Shown here piece after piece: positions 35,108 through 42,670 of a stretch of DNA of 64,000 nt. The stretch comes from an uncultured Alphaproteobacteria bacterium (GTDB lineage: Bacteria; Pseudomonadota; Alphaproteobacteria; HIMB59; GCA-002718135). Each line of letters starts with the position of its first letter. The stretch's first letter is position 1. The DNA lies in assembly GCA_902594815.1 (NCBI GenBank), contig CACJNL010000005.1:1-64000 (forward strand). Reading direction: 5' to 3'. Below the pieces are notes generated by a model. The model did no database searches. It had not been told where the DNA came from and saw nothing but the letters and a program-made list of their open reading frames with translations. The translations under genes were made by a program, and so were the position numbers.

Positions 35108-36603
35108 TGAATTTAACTTCTGAAAATATTAAAAAAGCAAGATCAAATATAAATTTTCCTTCAGAATTATTTATTAATGGAAAATATCAGAAATCAATTT
35201 CTGAAAAGTCTTTTAATAATATTTCCCCCATAGATGGCAATGTTATCAACAAAGTTTTTTTAGCTCAGCAGGAGGATGTGGATTTAGCAGTTTCTAAAGC
35301 AAGAGAAACTTTCAATAAAGGTCATTGGTCAAATTTACCTCCAGGTCAAAGAAAAAAAATTCTTTTAAAGTTTGCAACACTATTAGAAAGAGATCGTTTA
35401 GAGTTAGCTCTCTTAGACACAATTGATATGGGCAAAACAATTAATGACACCTATAACGCTGATCTACCAACAAGTATTGATAATATTGAGTGGTACGCTG
35501 AAATAATTGATAAATTATTCGATGATATCTCTCCTACCTCAAAAGAATACATGGGCCTAATTACTAAAGAGCCAATTGGTGTTGTTGCAGCCATAGTTCC
35601 TTGGAATTATCCTTTGTGGATGGCAATATGGAAAATTGCTCCAGCACTAATTACAGGTAATTCAGTCATATTGAAGCCCGCTGAGCAATCCCCAATGAGT
35701 GCAATTAAAATTGGCGCTTTATTATCTGAAGCAGGATTACCTGATGGAGTTTTTTCAGTTTTGCCTGGAGATGGCCCCATAACAGGTAAATCCTTATGCC
35801 TTCATAATGATGTTGATTGCGTTGCTTTTACAGGCTCAGGAGAAGTAGGAAAATTGGTTTTGCAATATTCTGGACAGTCAAATATGAAAAGAGTCCAATT
35901 AGAATGCGGAGGCAAATCCCCAAATATTATTTTTGCAGATTGTCCCGATCTTGACTCTGCTGCAGAAGCATCCGCTTATGCAATTTTTGGAAACCAAGGA
36001 GAAGTATGTTCTGCAGGTTCTAGACTAATAGTACAAAAAGAAATTGAAAAAGATTTTCTGGATAAGGTAGCTATAATAAGTGAAACAATGAAACCAGCCG
36101 ATCCTTTTGATCCTAGTTCGTTTGCGGGTGCAATAGTTAGTTCTGAACAATTAGAAAAAATTAATAAATATGTAAATATCGGAAAAGAAGAAGGTGCAGA
36201 AATTAAGGTTGGAGGAAATATAACAATGAAAGAAACAGGAGGTTGCTATTTTGAACCTACAATATTTAAAAATGTAGAAAATAGTATGAAAATAGCTCAA
36301 GAAGAAATTTTTGGCCCTGTTCTTACGGCCCTTACTTTTAAAGATTTTAATGAGGCTGTTTCTATTGCTAATGATACCGAATATGGACTTGCGGCAGGTG
36401 TATGGACTAAAGATATTAACAAGGCAATAAAAGCTTCTAGAGAAATTCGTGCTGGGACTGTTTATATTAATAATTATGAAGAAGGTGTAGATTCAACAAT
36501 ACCACTTGGTGGTTATAAGCAATCTGGTATTGGTAGAGATAATGGATATCAGGCTTTAGAAAATTATCTCCAAGTTAAATCAACTTGGATAAAAATTTCT
36601 TAG
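35107..36603 (+). CDS. NAD(P)+-dependent aldehyde dehydrogenase
   Basis: A 498-residue ALDH with the standard architecture: VPWNYPLWM for cofactor entry, the FTGSGEVGK loop, general base Glu266 (LECGGKSPN) and nucleophile Cys301 (GEVCSAGSR). The GNQGEVC form resembles PuuC and betaine/aminobutyraldehyde dehydrogenases. Adjacent genes (a gamma-butyrobetaine-hydroxylase-like oxygenase convergent by 4 bases, and a betaine importer) make trimethylaminobutyraldehyde or betaine aldehyde reasonable substrates. It could also complete choline oxidation with the BetA-like enzyme at 42670. Substrate is inferred from context only. Confidence 0.88.
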   Translation: MNLTSENIKKARSNINFPSELFINGKYQKSISEKSFNNISPIDGNVINKVFLAQQEDVDLAVSKARETFNKGHWSNLPPGQRKKILLKFATLLERDRLELALLDTIDMGKTINDTYNADLPTSIDNIEWYAEIIDKLFDDISPTSKEYMGLITKEPIGVVAAIVPWNYPLWMAIWKIAPALITGNSVILKPAEQSPMSAIKIGALLSEAGLPDGVFSVLPGDGPITGKSLCLHNDVDCVAFTGSGEVGKLVLQYSGQSNMKRVQLECGGKSPNIIFADCPDLDSAAEASAYAIFGNQGEVCSAGSRLIVQKEIEKDFLDKVAIISETMKPADPFDPSSFAGAIVSSEQLEKINKYVNIGKEEGAEIKVGGNITMKETGGCYFEPTIFKNVENSMKIAQEEIFGPVLTALTFKDFNEAVSIANDTEYGLAAGVWTKDINKAIKASREIRAGTVYINNYEEGVDSTIPLGGYKQSGIGRDNGYQALENYLQVKSTWIKIS

Positions 36604-37739
36604 AATTTAATGTTATTTAAAAAATTCAATTTTGAAGTAATTTCTTCTCTTTCTATATAGTAGCCTTGTAAATGGCGATTGCCAGAGTTAGGATTGAATT
36701 GTGTCCTACCATGTAGTACTCTTCTGTTATCAAAGCAAAAGATATCACCTGCTTTAAGTTTAAATGAAATTTGAAATCTCTTACTATGTAATTTCTTATA
36801 AAAAAAAGTATAAGCATCATAAAAATCATCCATAATTTTTGGACTTAAATCTAATGTGCCCATTGCACCTAAATTAATTCTTATTTCTTCAACATCTCTA
36901 TTTTTATTAACTTTTATTATAGGCGATTTCTGAACTCTTACATTTTTTTGTGTAAAATCATTATCTTTAAAAATTACCTCATTTTCCGTAAGCAAATTAT
37001 ATTTTTTTTTGTGATTTTTTTTTAGAAAATTAGCAACAGCAAAACCATCCACTGCTGTAGAACTTCCACCTATCGCATCGTTTACGAGACAATGTAAAAA
37101 TTGATAACCTGGAACATACTCATAATAGGGTAGGTCGCTGTGATTAGCAAGTGCATCAGCTGTATATGCTTGGTTGTTTGGTTTTGGAATATTTATCACT
37201 TCGAATGGAGTTCCAAAAAAAGTTTCTCGATATTTTCCAATTTTATCTAAAATTTTAAAAGCAGATTTGTCTTTAGTTGGTGCATTTTGAATTATTGCTA
37301 TCCCATGTGAATACATTGTTTGAAGCCATTTTTTTAACTCTTTTTCATTTGTCATAACTTCTTTATAGTCATGTTTTGCTATTTTTATTTTTTTCATGAT
37401 TTTAGAATTCCATAATTTGTAATTAGGAATATAGGAGGGCTGCTTTTTTTCAGTATAACAAAAATCTCTTAACCATTTTAATTTAAAGATTGAATTATGA
37501 TTTCCTTCTGACCAAATGATTTTAAGAGTTGTGCTTGTATGACAAATACTTAAGGGCTTGATTTTGCTACCAATAGAAAGAATATTAAACTTTCTCATTC
37601 TAGTGTCTTTATGAAATGCGGTTGGGCAATTATCTCTTAACCAAAGAAAGTGAAATTTACTTATGTGCTTATCGTTCCATAATACTTCAATATATTTACT
37701 TCTTTTTGTTACTTTGATTAATTTATATTTATCTTGCAT
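36600..37739 (-). CDS. Gamma-butyrobetaine hydroxylase/TmpA-like Fe(II)/2-oxoglutarate oxygenase
   Basis: A 379-residue two-domain protein. The first ~110 residues match the GBBH N-terminal domain, with WLRDNCP at 33-39 and a second WLRDFC. The catalytic TauD-like domain has the iron triad His200-x-Asp202 (NHSDLPYY) and distal His343 (VLHGRTQF), then a 2-oxoglutarate Arg in GNRHLQGYY. Human BBOX1 binds Zn with three Cys and a His in the N-terminal domain. Here Cys38 and His43 remain but the middle Cys is Thr40. Known activities in this group are gamma-butyrobetaine to L-carnitine, and hydroxylation of trimethylaminoethylphosphonate (TmpA). Carnitine catabolic genes and a TmpB-like gene both lie within 14 kb, so I cannot choose between them. 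Confidence 0.8.
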   Translation of the reverse strand: MQDKYKLIKVTKRSKYIEVLWNDKHISKFHFLWLRDNCPTAFHKDTRMRKFNILSIGSKIKPLSICHTSTTLKIIWSEGNHNSIFKLKWLRDFCYTEKKQPSYIPNYKLWNSKIMKKIKIAKHDYKEVMTNEKELKKWLQTMYSHGIAIIQNAPTKDKSAFKILDKIGKYRETFFGTPFEVINIPKPNNQAYTADALANHSDLPYYEYVPGYQFLHCLVNDAIGGSSTAVDGFAVANFLKKNHKKKYNLLTENEVIFKDNDFTQKNVRVQKSPIIKVNKNRDVEEIRINLGAMGTLDLSPKIMDDFYDAYTFFYKKLHSKRFQISFKLKAGDIFCFDNRRVLHGRTQFNPNSGNRHLQGYYIEREEITSKLNFLNNIKF

Positions 37740-37798
37740 TTGAAAAATCTATACTATTGGCTATCATAACTTATAATTTAATTTTAATTGTTTTTTTT

Positions 37799-38653
37799 AT
37801 GAACAAAAATTTACTTGGGATATTATTGATGACACTTGGAATGTTTAGTCTTAGTGTAAATGATATGACTTATAAAAGTTTGACTATGAACTTCCCCGTT
37901 TGGGAAGCTGTTTTTTTTCGAGCATTAAGTGGTTCTATAATATCTATTTTTTTAGTTTACCGATCTGGAATAATATCAATAAAAACAAAAAAACCAGTAA
38001 GGCATTTTGTTCGAGCTTTTTCAGCGGTTGGATGTGTTGTTCTTTATATATTTGGAATTAAATATTTATTACTTTCAGAAAATATTGCTATTGCCCATAG
38101 TGCTCCAATTATTGCAGCTTTGTTGGCAGTACCAATTCTTGGAGAAAAAATTGGTATTCATAGAATACTAGCAATTGTTATTGGTTTTATTGGTGTCTTA
38201 ATAATTGTTAAACCTGGAACTGATTTGTTTCAACTTAAATCTTTATTGCCAATTGGTTCAGCTTTTTTTATGGCAGCAGTATATTTATCTACAAGATCAT
38301 TAATGAATACTGAAACTAGTACATCAATAGTGTTCTATTATTCTTTTGCTTTGTTATTTACTTCTATTATATTTTTTCCATCAGATTTTATTATTCCAGA
38401 TATATTTAATTTAACATTAGCCCTAAGCCTTGGAATAATGGGTTCTTTGGGACATTACTTTATGTCACAGGCCGCTAGACATGCAGATGTTTCTGTTACC
38501 TCTCCATTTGAATATACTTCCTTCATTTTTGTGGGCATTATGGCATACCTATTTTTTAATGAAATCCCTAGTAATTCTGTTGTTATAGGGGCTTTACTGA
38601 TCATTATTAGTGGTATTTACGTAGCTTACAGGGAAAGAAAAAATGATAATTAA
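37799..38653 (+). CDS. EamA/DMT-family transporter
   Basis: A 284-residue drug/metabolite-superfamily permease with ten hydrophobic helices in two EamA repeats. The first repeat runs from GMFSLSVNDMTYK and the second ends in IFVGIMAYLFFNEIPS, with the typical Pro-Glu-Lys loop AVPILGEKIG between helices. An open frame extends upstream to a TTG at 37757, but the ATG at 37799 is preferred because it places the first helix at the N terminus. Members export or import small metabolites. Being divergent from the oxygenase gene and upstream of the betaine importer, it may handle a related compound. No recognisable ribosome site precedes it. Confidence 0.8.
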   Translation: MNKNLLGILLMTLGMFSLSVNDMTYKSLTMNFPVWEAVFFRALSGSIISIFLVYRSGIISIKTKKPVRHFVRAFSAVGCVVLYIFGIKYLLLSENIAIAHSAPIIAALLAVPILGEKIGIHRILAIVIGFIGVLIIVKPGTDLFQLKSLLPIGSAFFMAAVYLSTRSLMNTETSTSIVFYYSFALLFTSIIFFPSDFIIPDIFNLTLALSLGIMGSLGHYFMSQAARHADVSVTSPFEYTSFIFVGIMAYLFFNEIPSNSVVIGALLIIISGIYVAYRERKNDN

Positions 38654-38690
38654 AAATACCCAATAAAACTGTCATTTTTTTCAAATAAAA

Positions 38691-38737
38691 GTTGTTTATA
38701 GATAAATAACCGATATAAAATTTATATAATTAGGAGG
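38691..38737 (+). promoter_or_regulatory. proX promoter, overlapping palindrome and strong ribosome binding site
   Basis: A candidate promoter has -35 TTGTTT at 38692-38697 and -10 TATAAA at 38714-38719, 16 bases apart. The -35 lies inside an imperfect 20-base palindrome (38691-38710; arms GTTGTTTATA and GATAAATAAC, 8 of 10 positions pairing), a plausible operator. A full AGGAGG ribosome site stands at 38732-38737, seven bases before the proX ATG. Most genes in this window have no visible Shine-Dalgarno, so proX looks built for high expression. Confidence 0.55.
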
Positions 38738-38744
38738 AAAGAAT

Positions 38745-39767
38745 ATGAAATTTATTAAAAAATCATTTCTAGTTCTATCCCTATTATCATTTTTCTCCCT
38801 AGGCTCTTTAAGTGCAAATGCTTGTACTGTTAAAGTTGGAGATTTTGACTGGGATAGTGCTAATATTCATACAGCTATTGGTTCATTTATAATGGAACAT
38901 GGTTATGATTGTAATGTTGAAGTTACCAAAGGTAGTACAAATCCTATCTTAGCAGCATTGATTGATAATCAGCTTGATATTATATTTGAGCACTGGACTG
39001 ATAACAATGTAGCGTTAATTGATCCAGAATTAGCTTCAGGCAATCTTGTTGACCTTGGTATTAACACACCAGCTTCTGAACAAGCTTTCTTTGTTGATAG
39101 AGCTACTTCAGAAAAATATGGTATTACAGATGTTATGGATCTTAAGAAACCTGGTATCTGGGAATTATTTAAAGATCCAGAAGACCCATCTAAAGGAAGA
39201 ATCACAAGCTGTATTTCTGGTTGGACTTGTTACACAATCAACCAAGTTAAAATAAATGAGTATGGTTTAGGTGATCTATACACAAACTTTGATCCAGGTT
39301 CTGGAGGTGCTCTAGACGCAGCTATAGCTGGTGCATTTGCAAAAGATCAGCCTCTAGTTAGCTATTATTGGACACCAACAAGTTTAATGGGAAAACCTGA
39401 GATTGATATGGTTCGTTTAACTGAGCCAGGTTATGACAAACAGTGTTGGGATGACATGATGGTTGTGGTTAATAAAATTAAGGCTGATGGCCTTGAAGCA
39501 TACACACCTTCATGCGCATGTGAGTATAAAGATATGGCTTTAACAAAACTTGCTACTGGTAAGTTTGCTGCTGCTCATCCTGAAATAATTGAATTTGCTA
39601 ATGCATATACAATTTCAACTGCAGATGTTAACGCAATGTTAGCTTACTACGTTGATGTTTCTGGTGGAGATATGGAAGCTACAGCTATGCATTATTTAGA
39701 AACTTACTCTGATTGGGAGTCTTGGGTTTCTGCTGATGTTGCAGCTAAAGTAAAAAGCGCTCTATAA
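38745..39767 (+). CDS. proX: Glycine betaine/proline-type ABC transporter substrate-binding protein
   Basis: A 340-residue periplasmic binding protein of the OpuAC/ProX family. A signal peptide covers residues 1-26, with cleavage expected after ANA; the following Cys is not in a lipobox, so the protein is probably soluble. Aromatic residues expected in the quaternary-amine cage are visible: IFEHWTDN and YYWTPT. A perfect AGGAGG precedes it and a GC-rich hairpin follows it, both unusual here and typical of binding-protein genes that need more product than their permease. Ligand may be glycine betaine, carnitine, gamma-butyrobetaine or choline; the family does not settle this. Confidence 0.88.
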   Translation: MKFIKKSFLVLSLLSFFSLGSLSANACTVKVGDFDWDSANIHTAIGSFIMEHGYDCNVEVTKGSTNPILAALIDNQLDIIFEHWTDNNVALIDPELASGNLVDLGINTPASEQAFFVDRATSEKYGITDVMDLKKPGIWELFKDPEDPSKGRITSCISGWTCYTINQVKINEYGLGDLYTNFDPGSGGALDAAIAGAFAKDQPLVSYYWTPTSLMGKPEIDMVRLTEPGYDKQCWDDMMVVVNKIKADGLEAYTPSCACEYKDMALTKLATGKFAAAHPEIIEFANAYTISTADVNAMLAYYVDVSGGDMEATAMHYLETYSDWESWVSADVAAKVKSAL

Positions 39768-39775
39768 ATTAAATC

Positions 39776-39797
39776 GCCAGGGCAGAAATGCCCTGGC
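39776..39797 (+). terminator. Stem-loop between proX and proW
   Basis: A perfect 9-base stem (GCCAGGGCA at 39776-39784 and TGCCCTGGC at 39789-39797) closed by a GAAA tetraloop. It lies 9 bases after the proX stop and about 20 bases before proW. It is conspicuously GC-rich in this AT-rich DNA. No clean T-run follows (the next bases are AAAAATTTT), so it is more likely a 3' mRNA-stabilising or partial-termination hairpin that raises proX over proWV, as known for binding-protein genes, than a full terminator. Confidence 0.7.
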
Positions 39798-39816
39798 AAA
39801 AATTTTAAATAATATT

Positions 39817-40833
39817 ATGAAAAGAATTCCAAAATCAATTATTTATTCATTTTATTTAATCATTTTTTTTATTCTTATTGTTGTAAGTTACAACTCTTCT
39901 AGAAGAAAGCCAGACAGCGTTGCCGAATTAATTTCTGATCCAAAATGGTTAAACAACTGGCCGAAGTGGCTGGATGCACCTTTTAAAGACTGGATTAATA
40001 CAGGCTGGAAAAGTTTTATTGCTGATTATGGACTAATTTTTGATGCTATTGGTTACGGTCTTCTTAGAGGTTACACAACTTTAAAAACAGTAATAGTGCA
40101 GGCACCTTGGCCTTTAGTTGTTGTAGGCGTGATAGCAATAACATACTTTACAAGTGGTAGAAAGTTAGGCACAACTGTATTTGTTGGTTTTTGTACTTTT
40201 TTCATTGGTTTTTTAAATCCTCGCTTCTGGGATAAGGCAATTGAAACAACCACTATGGTTGTTTTAGGAATTTTTTTATGTATCATTATTGGTATTCCGG
40301 TTGGCATTGCTATGGCTAGAAGTGAGAGAGTAAGGAATGCTATTCTTCCAGTTTTAGATTTAATGCAGGTAATTCCTGCATTTTGTTATTTAATACCTGG
40401 TATAATTTTATTTGGTTTAGGTGCTATACCTGCAATTATTTCTATCATTGTCTATGCCGCACCACCTCTCATAAGGCTCACAGATTTGGGTATAAGATTA
40501 GTTGATAAAGAAATCATTGAGGCAGCTGAGTCTTTTGGTGCTAATAAAAAACAAAAATTATGGGGAGTGCAAATGCCCCTAGCTTTGCCCAATATTATGC
40601 AAGGTATCAATCAATGTACAATGATGGCTCTCGCTATGGTAGTAATTGCATCTATGATTGGCACAAGGGGGTTGGGTGATGAGGTCTTATTAGGTTTGCA
40701 ACAACTAAATGTTGGTGCTGCACTTGAGGCAGGTTTAGCAATAGTTCTTTTAGCAATTGTTCTTGATAGAATGACCCAAGCTTATGGTGATAAGATACAA
40801 GAGAGAACTCAGCCACAAAAAAAGAAAAAATAA
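39817..40833 (+). CDS. proW: Glycine betaine/proline-type ABC transporter permease
   Basis: A 338-residue permease. An N-terminal helix (about 8-24) is followed by an extracytoplasmic segment and then five to six helices of the BPD_transp_1 domain. The ATPase-contact EAA loop reads EAAESFGANKKQKLWGVQMPLALPNI in outline, with the conserved Gly and Pro spaced correctly. It forms a homodimer with ProV in the inner membrane. The spacing to proV is 2 bases. N-terminal length is between OpuAB (short) and E. coli ProW (long). Confidence 0.9.
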   Translation: MKRIPKSIIYSFYLIIFFILIVVSYNSSRRKPDSVAELISDPKWLNNWPKWLDAPFKDWINTGWKSFIADYGLIFDAIGYGLLRGYTTLKTVIVQAPWPLVVVGVIAITYFTSGRKLGTTVFVGFCTFFIGFLNPRFWDKAIETTTMVVLGIFLCIIIGIPVGIAMARSERVRNAILPVLDLMQVIPAFCYLIPGIILFGLGAIPAIISIIVYAAPPLIRLTDLGIRLVDKEIIEAAESFGANKKQKLWGVQMPLALPNIMQGINQCTMMALAMVVIASMIGTRGLGDEVLLGLQQLNVGAALEAGLAIVLLAIVLDRMTQAYGDKIQERTQPQKKKK

Positions 40834-40835
40834 AC

Positions 40836-41882
40836 ATGTCAAAAATTGAAGTTAAAAACGTATTTAAAATATTTGGCACTAATCCAGATTCAGTCTTGCC
40901 AATGGTTAAAGAAGGTGCTTCAAAAGAAGAAATTTTAGAGAAAACTGGTCATACAGTGGGCTTAGATAATGTCTCGTTATCTATCGAAGAAGGGGAAACT
41001 TTTGTTTGTATGGGTTTATCAGGCTCAGGAAAATCAACCTTAATTAGGCATTTAAACAGACTTATAGATCCTACTGATGGTGATATAATTGTTGATGGGA
41101 CTAATGTTATGGAACTAAGTGACCAGCAACTTATAGAATTTAGAAAACATGAAATGAGCATGGTTTTTCAAAGATTTGGTCTGTTTCCTCATAAAACAGT
41201 ACTTGAAAATGTTGGGTACGGTCTAGAAATTCAAGGTAAGGAAGTTGAAGAAAGAAAAAAACTTGCTATGGCTCAAATAGAATCTGTTGGTTTGCAAGGT
41301 TTTGAAGATCAATATCCAAGTCAACTTTCTGGAGGAATGCAGCAAAGAGTTGGATTGGCAAGAGCTCTTGCCACAAACCCACAAATTCTTCTAATGGATG
41401 AAGCCTTTAGTGCTTTAGATCCATTGATAAGAAGTGATATGCAAAGTCAATTAATTGAATTGCAAGCAAAATTAAAAAAAACAATTGTGTTCATAACTCA
41501 TGATTTAGATGAGTCTCTTAGATTAGGAGATCATATAGGTATTTTAAATGGCGGAAGACTAGTTCAAGCAGGTACACCAGAAGAAATTATTATGAACCCA
41601 GCGGATGATTATGTTGAAGCATTTGTTAAGGATGTCAATAGGGCAAAAGTATTGAGAGCAAAGACTGTTATGGTAAAAGTAAATGAATTTGACTCGAAAA
41701 ATTTAAAGTTAGCTGATGTATTTAAAGTCGACGAAGGTTCTTACATTGAGCAATTCTTACCAAAAGTTTTAGCGGATAGATGTACAATACAGGTTGTAGA
41801 TAAAATGGGTGACATTAAAGGCTACATTACTGAAAAGGAATTAGCTGTATCGCTCAGCAAAGATGCTCATAATATAAGATAA
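40836..41882 (+). CDS. proV: Glycine betaine/proline-type ABC transporter ATP-binding protein
   Basis: A 348-residue ATPase with Walker A GLSGSGKST (60-68), signature LSGGM (164-168) followed by QQRVGLARAL, Walker B LLMDEAFSALDP and the H-loop in FITHDLDESLRLGD. The N-terminal ~40-residue extension and long linker before Walker A are those of ProV/OpuAA. The C-terminal region (about 285-348) looks like one degraded CBS-type domain ending in GYITEKELAVSL; CBS pairs sense ionic strength in OpuA. Only part is visible, so osmotic gating may differ here. Confidence 0.92.
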   Translation: MSKIEVKNVFKIFGTNPDSVLPMVKEGASKEEILEKTGHTVGLDNVSLSIEEGETFVCMGLSGSGKSTLIRHLNRLIDPTDGDIIVDGTNVMELSDQQLIEFRKHEMSMVFQRFGLFPHKTVLENVGYGLEIQGKEVEERKKLAMAQIESVGLQGFEDQYPSQLSGGMQQRVGLARALATNPQILLMDEAFSALDPLIRSDMQSQLIELQAKLKKTIVFITHDLDESLRLGDHIGILNGGRLVQAGTPEEIIMNPADDYVEAFVKDVNRAKVLRAKTVMVKVNEFDSKNLKLADVFKVDEGSYIEQFLPKVLADRCTIQVVDKMGDIKGYITEKELAVSLSKDAHNIR

Positions 41883-41896
41883 TCTTTCTTAGTTTC

Positions 41897-42670
41897 ATGC
41901 TTTTAAAAAATAAAAAGTTTGTAATATCTGCTGCAGCTGATGGAATAGGTTTTGCCATTTCTAAATTAATTGTTGAAAATGGAGGTGTCGTTTATCTATC
42001 TGATATTGATCAAAAAAAAATAAATAAAATAGATAAAAATAAAAAATTTAAAAATAAAATATTTGCAACTCAACTTGATTCAAATAATCATAAGGCGGTT
42101 AAGGATTACTTATCTAAACTAAAAATAGAAAAAATTGATGGATTAATCAATAATGTTGGCATCGCTGGCCCAACAAAATATCTTGAAAACATCTCTGTTG
42201 ATGAATGGATATCTACTATTGATACAAACTTAACTAGTCATTTTTATTTTACAAAATATTCAATACCTCTATTAAAAAAAAATAAATCAGGTTCAATTAT
42301 AAATTTATCTTCAACTGCTGGTCTATTCGGGTTTCCACAACGCACACCATATGCAGCAAGTAAATGGGCTATAATTGGATTAACTAAAAGTTTAGCTATG
42401 GAACTAGGAAAATACAAAATTAGAGTCAATGCTATTTGCCCGGGCTCTGTAAAAGGCGAAAGAATGCAAAGAGTTATTAGCGCAAAAGCAAAATTATTAA
42501 AAACAACATCTTTGAAAATTAAAAAAGAATTTGAGTCCATGACTTCTATTCCATCTTTTGTATCTAAAGATGATATTGCTTCTATGATAATCTTTCTTTT
42601 AAGTGATCATGCGACAAATATTTCAGGACAATCTATTGCAATTGATGGAAATACTGAAAGAATGATTTAG
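41897..42670 (+). CDS. Short-chain dehydrogenase/reductase
   Basis: A 257-residue classical SDR with an N-terminal cofactor loop AADGIGFAIS (the glycine motif is altered at its first position), NNVGIAG, the Ser in NLSSTAG and the Tyr-x-x-x-Lys pair in YAASKWA. The C terminus SGQSIAIDGN is typical. It starts 14 bases after proV, and its stop shares a base with the GMC gene's GTG start, so it belongs to the uptake/oxidation operon. NAD(P)-dependent oxidation of an alcohol in the quaternary-amine pathway is likely. The substrate is not determinable. Confidence 0.85.
   Translation: MLLKNKKFVISAAADGIGFAISKLIVENGGVVYLSDIDQKKINKIDKNKKFKNKIFATQLDSNNHKAVKDYLSKLKIEKIDGLINNVGIAGPTKYLENISVDEWISTIDTNLTSHFYFTKYSIPLLKKNKSGSIINLSSTAGLFGFPQRTPYAASKWAIIGLTKSLAMELGKYKIRVNAICPGSVKGERMQRVISAKAKLLKTTSLKIKKEFESMTSIPSFVSKDDIASMIIFLLSDHATNISGQSIAIDGNTERMI

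Noticed and set aside
37757-37798. TTG-initiated extension of the EamA transporter
   Set aside because: It would add a hydrophobic 14-residue tail ahead of the first helix and occupy the only promoter space for two divergent genes; the ATG at 37799 is more economical.
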